DNA from: Apostichopus japonicus
Taxonomy: Eukaryota; Echinodermata; Holothuroidea; Aspidochirotida; Stichopodidae
Direction of reading: 5' to 3'
DNA: 64,000 nucleotides
Assembly (NCBI RefSeq): GCF_037975245.1
Contig: NC_092565.1
Span: 21,006,999-21,070,998 of the forward strand
Shown here: positions 1-13,391 of the stretch, piece by piece
Layout: every line of letters begins with the position of its first letter
How positions within the stretch are numbered: position 1 is the first letter of the stretch
The notes under the pieces: generated by a model
What the model was told of the DNA's origin: nothing
What the model saw: the letters and a program-made list of their open reading frames with translations, nothing else
Databases searched by the model: none
Program-made: the position numbers and the translations under genes

Positions 1-2397
1 AATTATTGTCGTATATGACGCACAAGTTACGTAACAATTACAAAATAGTAAGTAATGAAAACCAATAAAACAAATTCCCTGATACAGAATATGAGCTTTA
101 TCTGATACGGAAACAGGAAAATCTTACTGCTAGTTCTGTCAGCATTGATAGCATTAAGGCGGGGCACGAAAGGAGAGAAGAGGGGGAAAATGTCCCAAAT
201 TGGGTGTTTGGATTCTTCTTACCACTGCAGAAAGAGTATCAAGCACATGCGTAATGTCGTCACATTTTAGGTCAATCCATTTTCTTCTTTTCTTCTCTTT
301 GTGTGTGTTTATTATTATTGTTGTTGTAGTGTTTGTTTTATTGTAATATCGTCCTTAATGTAATATAAATAATAGCCTATACTGCACTTCACTAACCACT
401 TCATTCACAAGCAGAAGCCTATACTTAATTCGCTACTTATCTCACGTCCATGCATTGTGCTGCTGATGTGAAAGTTGGTTCCGTCAGTGTGTCATATATA
501 TATAGTTTGGGGGTACTAAGTAGAAAATAACAATAAAAAAAATAAACAATAAAAAATATGGGTAGATTGAACATTTTGAGGGGGAAATGGCAAAAAGGAA
601 ATGAACCAGAGTGTGTGCGCATGCGTGTGCATAGTAACAAAAACAGTTGTCACGAATGCGTCTTAATGCGCTTAATTTTGTCATTAAGCTTGTCATAATG
701 ACGAAATAAAGGAATTCGAAATAATATCGACTTTACAGCTGTTAATAATTGCATCATGTCTCGTTTCAAATTTAAAAAAAAAAAATAAGATTATTGTCTG
801 ATACCTGCTTAACTGTTTACCTTTGTGGTATTGAATAAATCAAGTTATTTTTAACACATTCGCCGCCTAATATAATAATATAATATTTAATAATCACATA
901 GGTATGCTGTCTATGGTAAATCATCCATTGCTATAATAGGACAAGACCTTTTATCAACGAAAAGCTAGGCAACTTGCGTTACTTCTGTCAAAGAGAACTC
1001 CCTGCTTCGGTTTAGCTTTAAACTAAATACAACATCACAGCAATAAAACCATGCCGATAACTATGGACATAATTTCCTTAACTTCCTGTGGATAAACTTT
1101 CAGCATATTCCAACTACTAAAATATTGACAACAACATTCATCACGCTTATTCGTAGTAAACATTCCTCAAATATCCACTTACCCCCCCCCCCCCGAGGCA
1201 GATCAAGCACTTTGTTTCACAAATGGCGTTATTTATATTAGAGGACGCAATTCATATAAGGTGTTAGTTTAGAGGGCGCTTTCAAATGACCTTTACGGTA
1301 TAATGTATATCAAACTAATATAAGATTGCGTGGCCATCTAGCTTACCAAGTTTACCTGACAAATTAATCATTCCATAGAAGCTTAAATTCCTGGCACATT
1401 CAATTTTCCTCACCATACATATCCGGGGGGGGGGGGGAAGCCTGTGGCTTTCATCACCATTTTTCAGCCCTAGATACTGAAGGTTATCCACGTCTTATAC
1501 TATATGTTGACATGTTTGTATATGCTACGGGAGGAGCTTAACAAAAAATCGTTTTATTTAGAACGACTTAACATAAACTGGGATTATACTACTGCCTGTA
1601 TATATTACGAGGAACTATCGTCTGCTACGAAATCCTTTTAGTTCGTTTACAATATGAAGTCACTCTCACATGCAATGCGAAGGCCCATTAAATTTCAGAT
1701 ATTTACGAAGATAATACGAAAATATTATCCTCGAAGGAATTAACGTGATTTTGTCCCAAATAATAGCGAACCACTTTCGGTTGTACCCAGGTAAACCACG
1801 TTCCTTTGGGGGTACTTACATGGAATGTTTACGGGCCAATGCGGACAATAGTTATTTGTTGAAGAGGGCAGGGAGAGGGGCAGTGAACATAATGTGCCTC
1901 TTTCTTTTCCCAGGCAAACCATTTGTAGCTACGTCAATGAAAAGTATAGTGTATGTATATAGGTCTATTCAAGAATATTGTCGAATGTTAATTGAATGTA
2001 GTCATTACCTGAACTGCAATGCATGATGGGATTTTAGTACAGAATATTATCGAACAATTCTAAAATAGTATTAACCAAAAAAAAAAAAAAAATCGGAAGC
2101 GAAATGCTCTATTAAAAATAAATGCCAGTAGTACAGCAATCTTATCAATTGCGTGGTTTTATACAATCAAACAACTGCTTTTCTTATAACCTCCCACACA
2201 TTTTATGTATAAAACAGGATGCCTTTCTAACAGGTCTAGCTTACAGACCTACGGCGATCGATGACCTACTGAATGACAACAAACTAAAATGTTAGCAAAA
2301 TAAGATTTCTTAGAGTTGGTTTCTTGTGACACAGAAAAACGAAAACAAGAAAAAGGTGGGAGAAGATGAAACGTGTGATGCTTCGAGAACAGCCAGG

Positions 2398-2399
<2 letters not shown>
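1..2399. other. AT-rich intergenic DNA, no gene seen
   Basis: No open frame here resembles a known protein or has coding-like splice structure. Short C and G homopolymers sit at 1183-1195 and 1425-1438, with an A run near 2080. Confidence 0.5.

Positions 2400-2400
<1 letters not shown>

Positions 2401-2483
<83 letters not shown>
2401..2483. repeat. (TA)n microsatellite
   Basis: About 80 bp of nearly uninterrupted TA dinucleotides with one short interruption near 2430. Confidence 0.95.
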
Positions 2484-2491
<8 letters not shown>

Positions 2492-5400
2492 AAATTTATA
2501 AATAAATCCATCAATCTTTTCCTCTAACCCAACATTGAAATATTTTACGAAATCGGTAAATTACTAGCAAGACGCATCATGTTTTTGGTTTTGATCTGGG
2601 AGATGTTCATTGAGTAGTGGGTACGTTAGGAAATGACTAATGACTTTAATGTCTTTAACTACAGCTACCCACGTGAAAGTAAAACGGATTCGACAACCTA
2701 ATGCGTCATATTGTGTAATATTGTAACATCGTGTCTCAATCACCTTTACAGCCATTATCAACTGTTGCTAAACAGCACGCAACTTGAAGAAGATAGTTTC
2801 TTTTTGCATCATGTAAAATGATGAGGTAATTTCAGTCCCACCCCCTTATCACGCACGAAACTAGTTAATTGGTACGTGAAGACGCATCGTGAAGTGTTTC
2901 CTCTCGCCCATTTGAGATGAATGATACATCTTGATAATACAAAAAAAAAAAATCAATAGATTGACGACGAAGAAAAAACACCTTTAACCTAGTGACTTAT
3001 ATAGTTTCAAATTATAGGCTAAGGCCAAAGGTACACTTGTGATATGAAAGTACGTCAGGCCTAACGCTAAATTGTAAGTATAGTAAGGACGGCGGAAACT
3101 CTGGAGGGGCCACAGTTGAAGATGTGATTTTGAGGAGGAGTTAAACTAAAAACTTCCCACATAATGGAACCTGTTAGTATTCAGTACCACAAATCACAGT
3201 ATTTAAAGGTTTTTGTGTTTCAAAAGAAGCTTCTAAATTACCTCTGTATTGAAGTGTCTCTCTATAAACAATGGAGCATTTTTTTTTGTAAATAACAATA
3301 CTACTCTCTCCCACCCAAAAGGGGTCATCTGACCTAAACTTATATCAATGCTGATTTTATAGGCACTTACTTGTACCAGCAATCAAGTTGTACATCTTGC
3401 CACATGTATTGCACACTATACGTTGGTCCTTCTAAATTTCTTCCTTTCTAAGTTCGTTTCCGATCTTATACAATAGAGTTATAAGCGTGTTGGTCATACT
3501 GCAGGCTCTAACATGACCTCTATGACACAAAGGTCAAAGTTCTAGTAAACCAAAAATGGTCTTCATCTAACATCGAAGCTGTCTTAACAAAAATATTATA
3601 AAATAATAGAACAAAATTGGATGGCTGAGCAAAATTCCATACCCACCCACAATAAGCCTTATAATAAACAAAATTTATTCAATTCCTATCAAAAGAAAAG
3701 TATAAGCTATTTTAAGCTTCACGTGTGTTTGACAGCCTTTTGTTTTTATTCTTCGGGTTTTTGTGCCCTCTCACACCCCCCCCCCCCCTTCCATCACCCT
3801 TACCCCACCCCCTTTCAACGTTTCAAATGTCTTTCACATGTAATAAAAGTCATTTTTGATACAGTTTGTCAGAACATAACAGTTTACCTTCAGTCCACTG
3901 TAACATATTATTCAGGACTCCTCTCAGAGTTTTAATGACTTATTGTTTATATTCAGACAATAAACAAAAATCCATTTTTTCACTCGTCTCATCCTTATAC
4001 TTTATCTTGCCCTTTGCTGATGCATGCTATTACCCTATTTTGTAGTTTATGGAATGGCTTATAGACGATCCAGATAAGTCGTACTTCATTTATTCTCTAT
4101 AATTCTCGATAATGTCTCATCAAGTTGAGTAAAAACGCACAATGCATGCATAGCTTTGTCATAAGTCGGGTAATTCTATAAAGAAGGGGTTTTAATGTTA
4201 TCATTTGACACGTTCGTCGTTAACTTCAGCGTTCATTTTAAGCTGAAATTGATGTGTCTTTATGGAATGGAACCGCATATAACTTATTTAGTTCATCTCA
4301 AAGATATGATACGTAAGAAAAGGAATAAAATCTATGCTAATTCCATCTTTCAAAGAAATGCACGAAATTCAAGCATTTAACAAATTATACTATTCTCTAA
4401 TATATATATAATCACTTTAAAGTATAGAGCCATTATCATTGATCTATGTGATGAGGGTAACTTCAGATGAACAACTTCAATGAGCAGCTAAGAGATATCG
4501 TATTCCATTTGGGAGATATTTCAGGGTTAACGTCTCTTCACACACAGATGTCTGAAGACTTGATCAAGCCAAAATATAACATCATTGAACCACATTCGTC
4601 CATTCTCTGTTTGTTTCTTTATTCCTTGCAATGTTTATTTTCTTTAATGGAGATGCGTTTTTGCAAATGCTGAATGTAACATTATTGTAACATGATGACA
4701 CATTGGTTTCAGTGACAATGCTTGATAACAATACACGAAACATTGCTAACATGAAAGCAAAGACAGAGAGGTAAGTAAGAGATTTCAGACCCAAGAGGCA
4801 CTATGACGTGATTTTTACCCATGCATACATGTGCGCTTGCGCATGCATACATGGGAGCATGCGTATCACGTCCACACCTTTTAATATTGTATATTACTAT
4901 ATACTTCATATGGTGACATAACTTTAGCTGAATTCGCCTACAATTCGGATCGATTGAATATAAATTCTGTGAACTGAAGTTTTCAATCTTTCAAAATGAA
5001 AGAAAAAGTTTGAGGAGCGCTATCCACCTATCAAAATGGTGCCTTTACAGACACACCTCTCCCGCCTCTCCAATCACTTACCACGAGAGTATTATATTAT
5101 ACCAATGTGATAGTGATGTTGATATCCTTATAGTACAGCCGTATAGCCTAAACGTTCCATTTAAAACTGAAAAGAAACTATAACAAAAATGTCAAAAAGA
5201 TGTCAGCTATGTCGTAGTTTTGATCTTAGAAGCTACATAAATTGGACTGGTTTTATTTCTCAACATCCAAATTTTTAAATGGCATTACCTAAATGTTTCT
5301 GCTTTTTGACCTGAACAATTGGATTTTGCTTTTATAAAATGGCGGCGTTCTTTGTACTCATCCGGCCATAGATGGTACTGTTGCTAAGTTGCAGTTACAA

Positions 5401-5967
5401 GTCTGTTTTTCATCTTTCTTTGTATAATCGATAAATCGTAAATACATCTCTTCTCTTTAAATATGAAACTCAAGGGGTTCCAAGAAAATTTGCATAAGTT
5501 TGCATATCAAATACAGCCAATTTATATATGAGAAACAGAACACTTTGAAAAAGTCTTTTCATGTTCCGCCCGTCCATGCGCTGCTGTATGCCTTCTTGAA
5601 ATGTCACCCAAGGACATCGCCCTAAGGAAATTACACGTTGAAAACCTCAATTCCTTCATGCAATGGTATAAACACTCTGTTAAAGAGAAAATTGTTCGAA
5701 TCGTAAAGAAAATGTTCTTACAAGTGGAAATTATTCGGATCGTTGAAAATGAAAAGGACAAAAATATCCTTGATTTGACGATACTAACCTCGAGTCTGAC
5801 TACAGGGGCAAAAGAGAAAATACTTCTGATATGTTGTACGGTTTATAAATGATAATAATTCAACCAAACTATTATGTTCTTTTACCTTGATATCAATATA
5901 AATATAATTATCAGCATAAGTCCTTGACAATATGTAGTGTATCGTAAATACGTTATATAATTTAAGG
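2484..5967. other. intergenic DNA, nothing recognised
   Basis: Only short, low-complexity or unrelated open frames. A C-run lies at about 3776-3788 and an alternating CATGCATAC-like stretch at about 4820-4865. Confidence 0.5.
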
Positions 5968-6521
5968 TAAGGTGACCAGACGTCCCCGATTTTCGGGGAC
6001 AGTCCCCGATTACAATGTGCTGTCCCCGATGAACAAGTGTCCCCGAAAATGTCCCCGATTCGTCTAAATGTTCAAGAATTTTGAAAATATCCCACATTAT
6101 TAGTAAAATAATTATAAAAACAAAATTTAGTCAAGTGTGCAGGCGTAGAACGGAACAGGTGGGGCAGCGTAAAGTAGAAACACTGTTAAAAATATGCTAG
6201 ATCGATCTAGCCTAGCACTCTTTCGACCGTATAATTGGCAACTACGGCGACACAACGACACTTATAGTGTGAGCATGAGCAACTCACAAGCTCTCAAAGA
6301 ACCACGTGAAGTAAGTGAATTTCATCTAAAAAAAGCTACATTTTTGAAATTAAAATTGATTTAAAAAAAGTCCTAAGTATCACCATTTTACATCTAAGCA
6401 CCTTAGGCACTTGAAAATTTTCCAAAGGGGGAGGGGGACACCCCCTCCCCTTAGACCCCTCCCCCATATCAGTCACGCAATAAATGTCCCCGATTATAGT
6501 CAGGAAAATATGGTCACCTTA
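5968..6521 (+). mobile_element. hAT-type MITE (TAAGGTGACC ends), copy 1
   Basis: The 554-bp element starts TAAGGTGACCAGACGTCCCC and ends ATATGGTCACCTTA, so the ends are inverted repeats. An 8-bp target duplication ATTTAAGG flanks it at 5960-5967 and 6522-6529. TCCCCGAT motifs recur inside both ends. It has a relative at 57391-57843. A segment near 6273-6311 reads as a short ATG-initiated frame ending at GTAAGT and may be a relic of a transposase first exon (inference). Confidence 0.92.
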
Positions 6522-6529
6522 ATTTAAGG

Positions 6530-7847
6530 CAATGAAAATATTCTTTGCATTGTCAAATGTTGTATCTGAGGATTCACCCGATGGTGTTAGACTTAGTAGT
6601 CCAGCCGTTTTGATTGATGAGCCTCCGGTGTTTAAAGTGTCATTCCTCAAAAAGTAAACATGGTGTATATACCGTAAGTAGAACTACAACATGGATTAAA
6701 TATTAATGTTTTGAATGGTTTGCAGCAGATTAAAATTCAGTAGTTTTGAAACAACGCCGCCACACCCACATGAATATCAGTGTGTGAAAATCATTGAGAC
6801 CATGAAACCCCCTTCCCCCTCACACCACCCCACGTCCGGCTCCCTTTCCCAGGTGTCGGGATCCTGCTATTTATAAAATTGTCTTTCGTCTTCAGTTTGC
6901 TACTACTTTCCAGCCTTTTTTTCAACTTTCCTTCTTTCTTTTTAATTTGTCAATGACTGTCGAAGACCGACCTTTCAGATTCCCTATCAGATATATTCTA
7001 TAACTGTAACACTGATTAGGAATACACTGCATGTCTCTAAATTTAACCATTATGAGCAGCTATATATTCTTATGTCAACTTAGTGTAATCACGCAGTTGC
7101 AACTATACATGTATATATAATCTGATTATGAGAAAACCCAAAAGATTTCTTCAAACCGATTAGGAAAGATCGATCCGTTATGAAACAACATCAGACATAA
7201 TATAGAGAGAAGAAAAGAAAGATATAAGGAGAAATAGTACAGATGCGCTGTTAGCTACAGCGTTGATTTACCGCTAGTCCGTATAGGTTAACACGTAAAC
7301 ACGTAGATCTGTGTAATGAATTATGTAGGGCTATCACTGAACTTTTGTCTTCGAGCTTAAACTAAATAAAAAAAACTACCAATTCGGAGTTTCTATTCGA
7401 CCTATCCATAGGTGATGCTGATTGTAAATTGAAATTGCTAGAACATTGAAATTGACAGATCACATTAGAAGATTTTTTTTTGAGGATCACATGGCTTTGT
7501 AGTATTCATAAACAGTAGCTTTTGGGGAAGGTTTATAATTTTATTTAATGTTCTACCGAGTATTTCGCAACCATTCACCCTCCCAACCATTCCTGGACCA
7601 CTTGGTATTCTGTGATACAATGCCATTATATATATTTACAATACGTAAACACAGAACATTTAAAAGGTTAGGCCTATTTCATTTATTATCGACAGTTAAC
7701 ACCTTTATACTTGAACAATTTTACTATACGTTTTGATCTTACCGGGTTAAGTTTTAATTTGGTCCTTTTAGACAATACATGTGGCCAACCCCTCTCCCCT
7801 CTATCTATCCCATTTTTAACATGGCACGCTTAATTTTACGTCTAATT
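6530..7847. other. intergenic DNA, nothing recognised
   Basis: No supported gene or repeat family. Pyrimidine-rich patches near 6810-6850 and 6905-6950. Confidence 0.45.
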
Positions 7848-7973
7848 TTAATATATATATTTTAATTTATATATATATATAAATATAAATATATATATAT
7901 ATATCTATGTATCTATATATATCTATCTATGTATCTATCTATATATATATATATAATATATATATATATATTA
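7848..7973. repeat. TA / TATC-rich microsatellite
   Basis: Alternating TA runs interrupted by CTATCTATGTATC blocks, about 125 bp. Confidence 0.9.
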
Positions 7974-8575
7974 TGATCGAAACCATTGCTCTTTATCCGT
8001 TTCTTAATTAAATCTTCATCTTAAATGTTCTCTTGGTTATTAAAATGACTCTAAGATGTGAATAAACCTACATCCTTTGTTTATATGACGGGAAAACCAA
8101 TCTCTTCTTATTCCTTCTCAAATTAAATCTTCATCGTAGGCCTTCTTTATCCTTGCATATATGTTATAATCTTTATTAACGTTTAATAAGAGAGAACCCG
8201 CTGTCCTCTTTTACTATTTTAATTAAATCTTCATCATATTAAATCAATGTTCTTCAAGTTATATCAATTTATAAGTTAATCTATTATCATTTAGGTCATG
8301 ATTAACCTGATGTCTATCATTCGTTGTGAGTTCTCCTTGATTATTTTCAATTTACTTTATTTTTATCTTACTAAACGTTTAAATGAGAGACGTCGCAAAG
8401 GATTCTTGATATTTTTATTGGAATTTCCAAAGTGGATTTGAAGATGAACGGAGTAATATAAAGACACACACTTTGCGAGTATTCTGTAATATTTCTTTAA
8501 ACTTGATTTACGTTGTATAGTTTCATTCTCAGTTTCCACTTGATAACACAAATCTCTCAACTTATCACTTATCAC

Positions 8576-8850
8576 CCACATACATACATATATAAATACA
8601 TAAATACATACATGCATAAATACACACACACACATACACACGCACGCACACACATGTTGGTTTTACATTCCAACCGAGGACCCCATTGTATTTTCCATTT
8701 CCCATACACACATATACACACACACACACGCACACATACTTACACATACTAACAGACAGATATACAAACATACACGCACACATACTTACACATACTAACA
8801 GACAGATATACAAACATACACGCACACATACACCCACGCAGACAAACATA
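8576..8850. repeat. CA/CATA-rich repeat with a 46-bp tandem unit
   Basis: (CACA) and (CATA) tracts throughout. From about 8728 a 46-bp unit containing CTAACAGACAGATATACAAA is repeated just over twice. Open frames on both strands here are simple-repeat artefacts. Confidence 0.9.
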
Positions 8851-11040
8851 CTTACATACATATTCATTCTGTACATGCGTACTGAAAGCAAGCGACCGAG
8901 ATCGGTTCACGATTAATAAATTTTGGAAAATAATAATATGATTGAGCTTGGAACAACGAAGAGTCAAAGCCTATAACCGCTGACTCCATATATCGCTTTA
9001 ACGGTTGGAACAAGGAGGCCGATGGAAAGGGGGCTTTTGCATGGTAGGCTCACTATTATATTGAACCTATGTATTTGTTTGCTGTTACTGTAAAGACTTC
9101 GACCCGTAGCGATACCCCAAATCGGCAGAATAACACCTCTGATTTGGAAATGTTATGGATTTGGAAACAGCTGTAGGGTACAAACAACATGTCGATATAA
9201 TCAATTGGTTAGAACTTAACTTACGATAACTTCGACCTTTTAACAAATGCTAAAAGATTCTTTTTATGTGTTCTTGAACTAGAAGGAAGTCCACAAGGCT
9301 CATTTTATAGTGGTGGCCTCGTTTCAATTGTATAGTCAATGACATTTTTTATGCGGCTAGGTGAGCGTAACATGATTAAAATCTACTTCTTGAAATCGAA
9401 AAATGTGTGAAGTTCTTTTTTCTGTCCTTTTTTAACTTCTGACGGATGTCTTCAACATGATGGATTTTAAGCACGGAATTCTGCATCATGAGTCAACAAG
9501 CGCTACCCGTTAAATATTGATCATTAGATATTGAAGAACGATGCACCAAATTGCATTGTTACATTTATACTATGTAGTTCAAGGTGGGTGGGTGGGTGGG
9601 GGGGGGTGGCGGTTTCAAAAGTTTCAGGATTTCTCAAACCTTGCAGTTATAGTGTTAAGTACTGTATTAAATCAATATAAATATACAATGTGGGTTAAAA
9701 AAAAAAAATAATAATAACGATACTGGCATTGAGTAATTATCTTGACTTTTATTATATTATATATCTGTGATGTGATATCATGTAAACATGTATTTTCGCC
9801 TTATCAGTCACGCAATACGGTCTCAAGCACAGAAATGTAAACATTAGCATGTATCACGCATATATATATATAAACGTGCTTCCTGGTTCCCAAGGGAATC
9901 GTCATCGACTATAGATGATTTGTGGTTGTTTATGTCGATAAGTAATTTACCTGACATAAAATCCGGATGGATATTGTCAAAGATAGAAATGATATTTCAA
10001 ATGATGTCAACAGACAGTTATACATGACTAAGGAGAGACCTATAATTAACACTATACACCACCAATGAGTTTACTTTGCGCATGTGCGGTGTCCGCGGGG
10101 AATCTTGGAATTGGTGACAAAGCTTTTCGCCATTTTTTTTTCACTTTATTTTTACGAATCTGAATAGCTAACATAGACTGAAGAAAAAAAAGCTGCTTCG
10201 GTTAGTTTTGTCGATAAGAGTCACCGAGTCTAGCACTTTGAATGTCACTATCGTCGGGAGAATTTGCTGCGAGAGCAACACCGAATCTCTTACACCATTA
10301 AAATTTTCCATCCCCATTGCCAGATTCCAACTGGGAAGTTCTATATGGAGTTTTGTCATATGGGGTGGAGGGGGGAGGGTAGGTTACCTTTCTCTATTTT
10401 GTTCCTCTATCTTTGATCTGTAACTCAAAATCAAACACTTTAGTCTTTAAAAGAAAACCATGTTAACACCACTGTGCCTGTTTGTCTAGTGTTTGTCCAG
10501 TTTTCACAACCGTAGAAAAAAGATACAAAATTGTTTTCAAGTCACAGAGCGTAAGAACTCTTTATTGCCAACAACAAAAAACACGTGAAGCGATGGATAT
10601 TTTATTGGTGTAATTTGGTGTCACTTTACGTAGTTTGATGGTTGAACACTTGGAATTAGGGAGGCCTTCTTGAACTATCATTGTAATTCAAGTCGCTAGC
10701 TATATCAGTTGAAAGGATAATCCAGAGGAAAATTCACTTTTCACTTATCAAAGAAGAACATATTCTACGCATCCTGATAAGACTTGCATACAATCGTTAA
10801 AATTGCGTTTTCGAGATATTAATACTAGCTGAGATTGTCACAGATTGTACCATAATTTACCTTTGAGCTAACAAAGATGATATTCTAGTTGCACACGGAC
10901 AGAAAACTCTTTTACTTTTCTTTATTTTTGCCTTTATTGTTTTGACCGTGAAATAGGTAGAGTTCCCCTTTGCTTTATGTGCACGGGAGGGGAGGGTGCA
11001 GTTATCAATACCCAAATGACAGTAATACAATCATTTGTTC
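8851..11040. other. intergenic DNA, nothing recognised
   Basis: No supported gene. GGTGGG repeats run into a G-run near 9585-9608, and there is a poly(A) stretch near 9698. Confidence 0.45.
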
Positions 11041-11815
11041 ATGTAATGTAATGTAAATAAAATCTTATATAGCGCACTATACGCGCGATGCATCTGTGCG
11101 CTTTACAAACAAACTAGAAAATACAATGCCACTTGTAGGAGGTGAAGTTCGTGATCATACGAATTCCGGGAGGCAGCTCGTTCCAAAGATAAGGTGCGGC
11201 GACCGAGAATGCTGTAGGGCCATAGTGCTTCTTGTTATTGGTGTTGCGCGGAACGAGAGTGAACGGCTTAGAGCGAAGGGCGCGTTTGGGTACCAGAGGT
11301 GTGATCAGCTCAGACAGGTAAGACGGTGCCATTCCGTGTATGCATTTAAATGCAGTAATTAAAATTTTGAATGTTATGCGTTGGTGTATAGGTAGCCAAT
11401 GTAGATCGTAGAGGATAGGAGTGATATGTTCGTGACGTCGTGAACGAGTGATCATGCGAGCGGCTGCGTTTTGGATAGTCTGTAGAAGATGAAGTGCAGT
11501 TTTAGAAAGACCGTTCAGAAGAGCATTAGTCAAGACGGGATGTAATAAAAGCATGGACTAAGCGTTCTGTGAGGGTACGGTTTAAAAGACGACGAATTCG
11601 ACCAATCTTCCATAATCCGAATGAAGCCGATTTGCATATTTGATTGATGTTCTCGTCCATGAGGCCAGATTGATCGAAATATACTCCTAAGTTGCGAACT
11701 AGTGGTACCGATGAAACTTCGGAAGATCCTACACGAAGCGATTCTAGTTTATTAGCGGCTTTAAATTTAGAAGTGAAATGAATAACCTCAGTCTTGCTGT
11801 CGTTTAGTACCAGTA
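11041..11815 (-). pseudogene. LINE C-terminal fragment and 3' tail
   Basis: Continues the RT protein with LNDSKTEVIHF and NLGVYFDQ, then the usual C-terminal block (IQNAAARMITRS, HWLPIHQRITFKIL, YLSELI). A deletion of a few bases near 11530 makes a stop and shifts the frame just where family members have SRLDYCN. It ends with a GCGC-containing 3' segment (CTATATAAGATTTTATTTAC) and the short-repeat tail. Confidence 0.88.
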
Positions 11816-12132
11816 CAGGGGCGTATCCAGGGGGGGCGCAACAGGCGCGCGCCCCCCCTATTGGCCGTCACCAAAAAAAAAAAGTTTAGCAAAAAAAAAA
11901 AAAAAAAATTGATGACGACCTTTATGTGAGATGTCGGTGATCACTCAACCCCCCCTCCCGTATGCTTTATTTTTTGTTTGCCAAAAAAAGGTTCTGGCGA
12001 AGTTCGGCGGCATAATAGTTTTAGAAACATAGATGGTATTTGTGTTTGTATTATCACTATAAACACTAAGTGACATGCCAGCCATACTAAATTGTGCATT
12101 TTGTGTCCATTTTTACTGGAAATGTTGCTTAT

Positions 12133-13220
12133 CAGTGGCGGCGTAACCGGGGGGGGGGGGGGGCTTGGGGGGCTCCGCCCCCCAATGAAAAAATTGAGGG
12201 GGCAAATGCATGATAAGCCCCCCCAATATTTACCAAGGCTCCGAAACGTGCATCTGCCCATTTTTCAATGCATACTTGTCGATCTGTCCGATGCACACGT
12301 ATACTATATAGGTGTAATAATTTTAGTAATTGCTGGGGGACCCTGGTCCCTCGGCCCGTCCTCTGGCTATAGACCACATTGTCACCCCAACCGCGTCTTC
12401 ACGCCCCGAAAAGTGGAAGCAGTTAGTGTGAGTACCGGTAAGCGTAACACAACTTCGTCTTAGGCCAATGACTTGCCTCATTTCAGCCAGTTCTCCAATA
12501 TCCCCTTAGTGGCGGAGCGTCCATATACAGTCAGGGGCGGATCCCCCCCCCCCCCCTCCTGACGGACTCAATTTGACTGCTGGCGCCCTTTTCAGCTTTT
12601 CACTACTTTTAACTTATTCGCGATTATTGACTATTTTATTGCGCTCTCATATACCTATTGACATTTGTCATATTCTGTTGGTGTAATTTTCCGGCAAAAT
12701 GGCGACGACACCTATTTGTTCTCCGTTTATCTGCAAATTAGCAAGGCCCGGAAAGGGTCATTTCCTGCAATCAAGGGAGTAACTTTACTCAAAATTTTTC
12801 TGTACGCTCCGCGCCAACCTGTGGTGGCGCTCCGCTTAGATAGTGTCGAAAGCGCCCCTACAGACCATTCTTGCCCCCCCTGACCAATACCCCTAGCTCC
12901 GCCACTGCCCTTACTACACTCAAAAACGTCTTTGCGAGTACACTACGAGTAATAGCTACTCTCTTAAAACACCATACAAATTACAATGTTTTTACAGACT
13001 TTTACGTGCAATCTGAGAAATTGCAGGCTTGAGACCCATATTTTAGGGCTAGGTATTCGCAGCATAAAACACTCGGGAAGTGCCGTTTCCGTCCATCTGG
13101 GGGTTTGAAAAAACCGAAAATTTTCTTGTACGCTCCGCGCCAACCGATGGTGGCGCTCCGCTTAGTCTCCACACATTAGCCCCCCCCCCCCCCAATAATT
13201 TTTCCGTTCCTCCGCGCCTG
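12133..13220 (+). mobile_element. hAT-like MITE nested in the MITE at 11816-13391
   Basis: Starts CAGTGGCGGCGTAACC and ends CCTCCGCGCCTG, with the 8-bp duplication TTGCTTAT at 12125-12132 and 13221-13228. The uninterrupted TTGCTTATTATTAAGG in the second MITE copy (50327 region) shows the empty site. Its 3' part (about 13060-13180) shares TTTCTTGTACGCTCCGCGCC and GGTGGCGCTCCGCTTAG with 12785-12845 and 51095-51145, so these elements form one family. Confidence 0.92.
12509..12905 (+). mobile_element. third-level nested hAT-like MITE
   Basis: Inverted ends GTGGCGGAGC and GCTCCGCCAC, with weaker inverted similarity extending inward (TCAGGGGCGG / CCCCCTGA). The flanks TCCCCTTA (12501-12508) and TGCCCTTA (12906-12913) match at 7 of 8. 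Internal sequence is related to the elements at 12133-13220 and 50359-51203. Exact boundaries are uncertain by a few bases. Confidence 0.7.
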
Positions 13221-13391
13221 TTGCTTATTATTAAGGTCGAAAAATGGATCACATATGGCACCATTTTGCATATCAGCCCTTCTTCGAAGCAAAAATTGTC
13301 CACCCCTCCCCTTAGACCCATCCCCCAGGACGGCGATCATTCATGCCTGACGCCCCCCCCCCCCTATTGGAAAATCCTGGATACGCCCCTG

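Larger units (their letters stand above)
11816..13391 (+). mobile_element. MITE with CAGGGGCGTATCCAGG inverted ends, copy 1 (carries nested elements)
   Basis: It starts CAGGGGCGTATCCAGG and ends CCTGGATACGCCCCTG. A 5-bp target duplication CAGTA lies at 11811-11815 and 13392-13396. The duplication is verified because the LINE reading frame is continuous when the insert and one CAGTA are removed. Without the nested block 12133-13220 and its duplication the element is about 480 bp, matching copy 2 at 50000-51338. A 5-bp duplication with such ends fits the hAT5-type group, but superfamily is inferred. Confidence 0.93.

Noticed and set aside
8363-8967. Cys/Val-rich and His/Thr-rich open frames on both strands
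   Set aside because: Simple translation of CA/CATA repeats, open in several frames at once.
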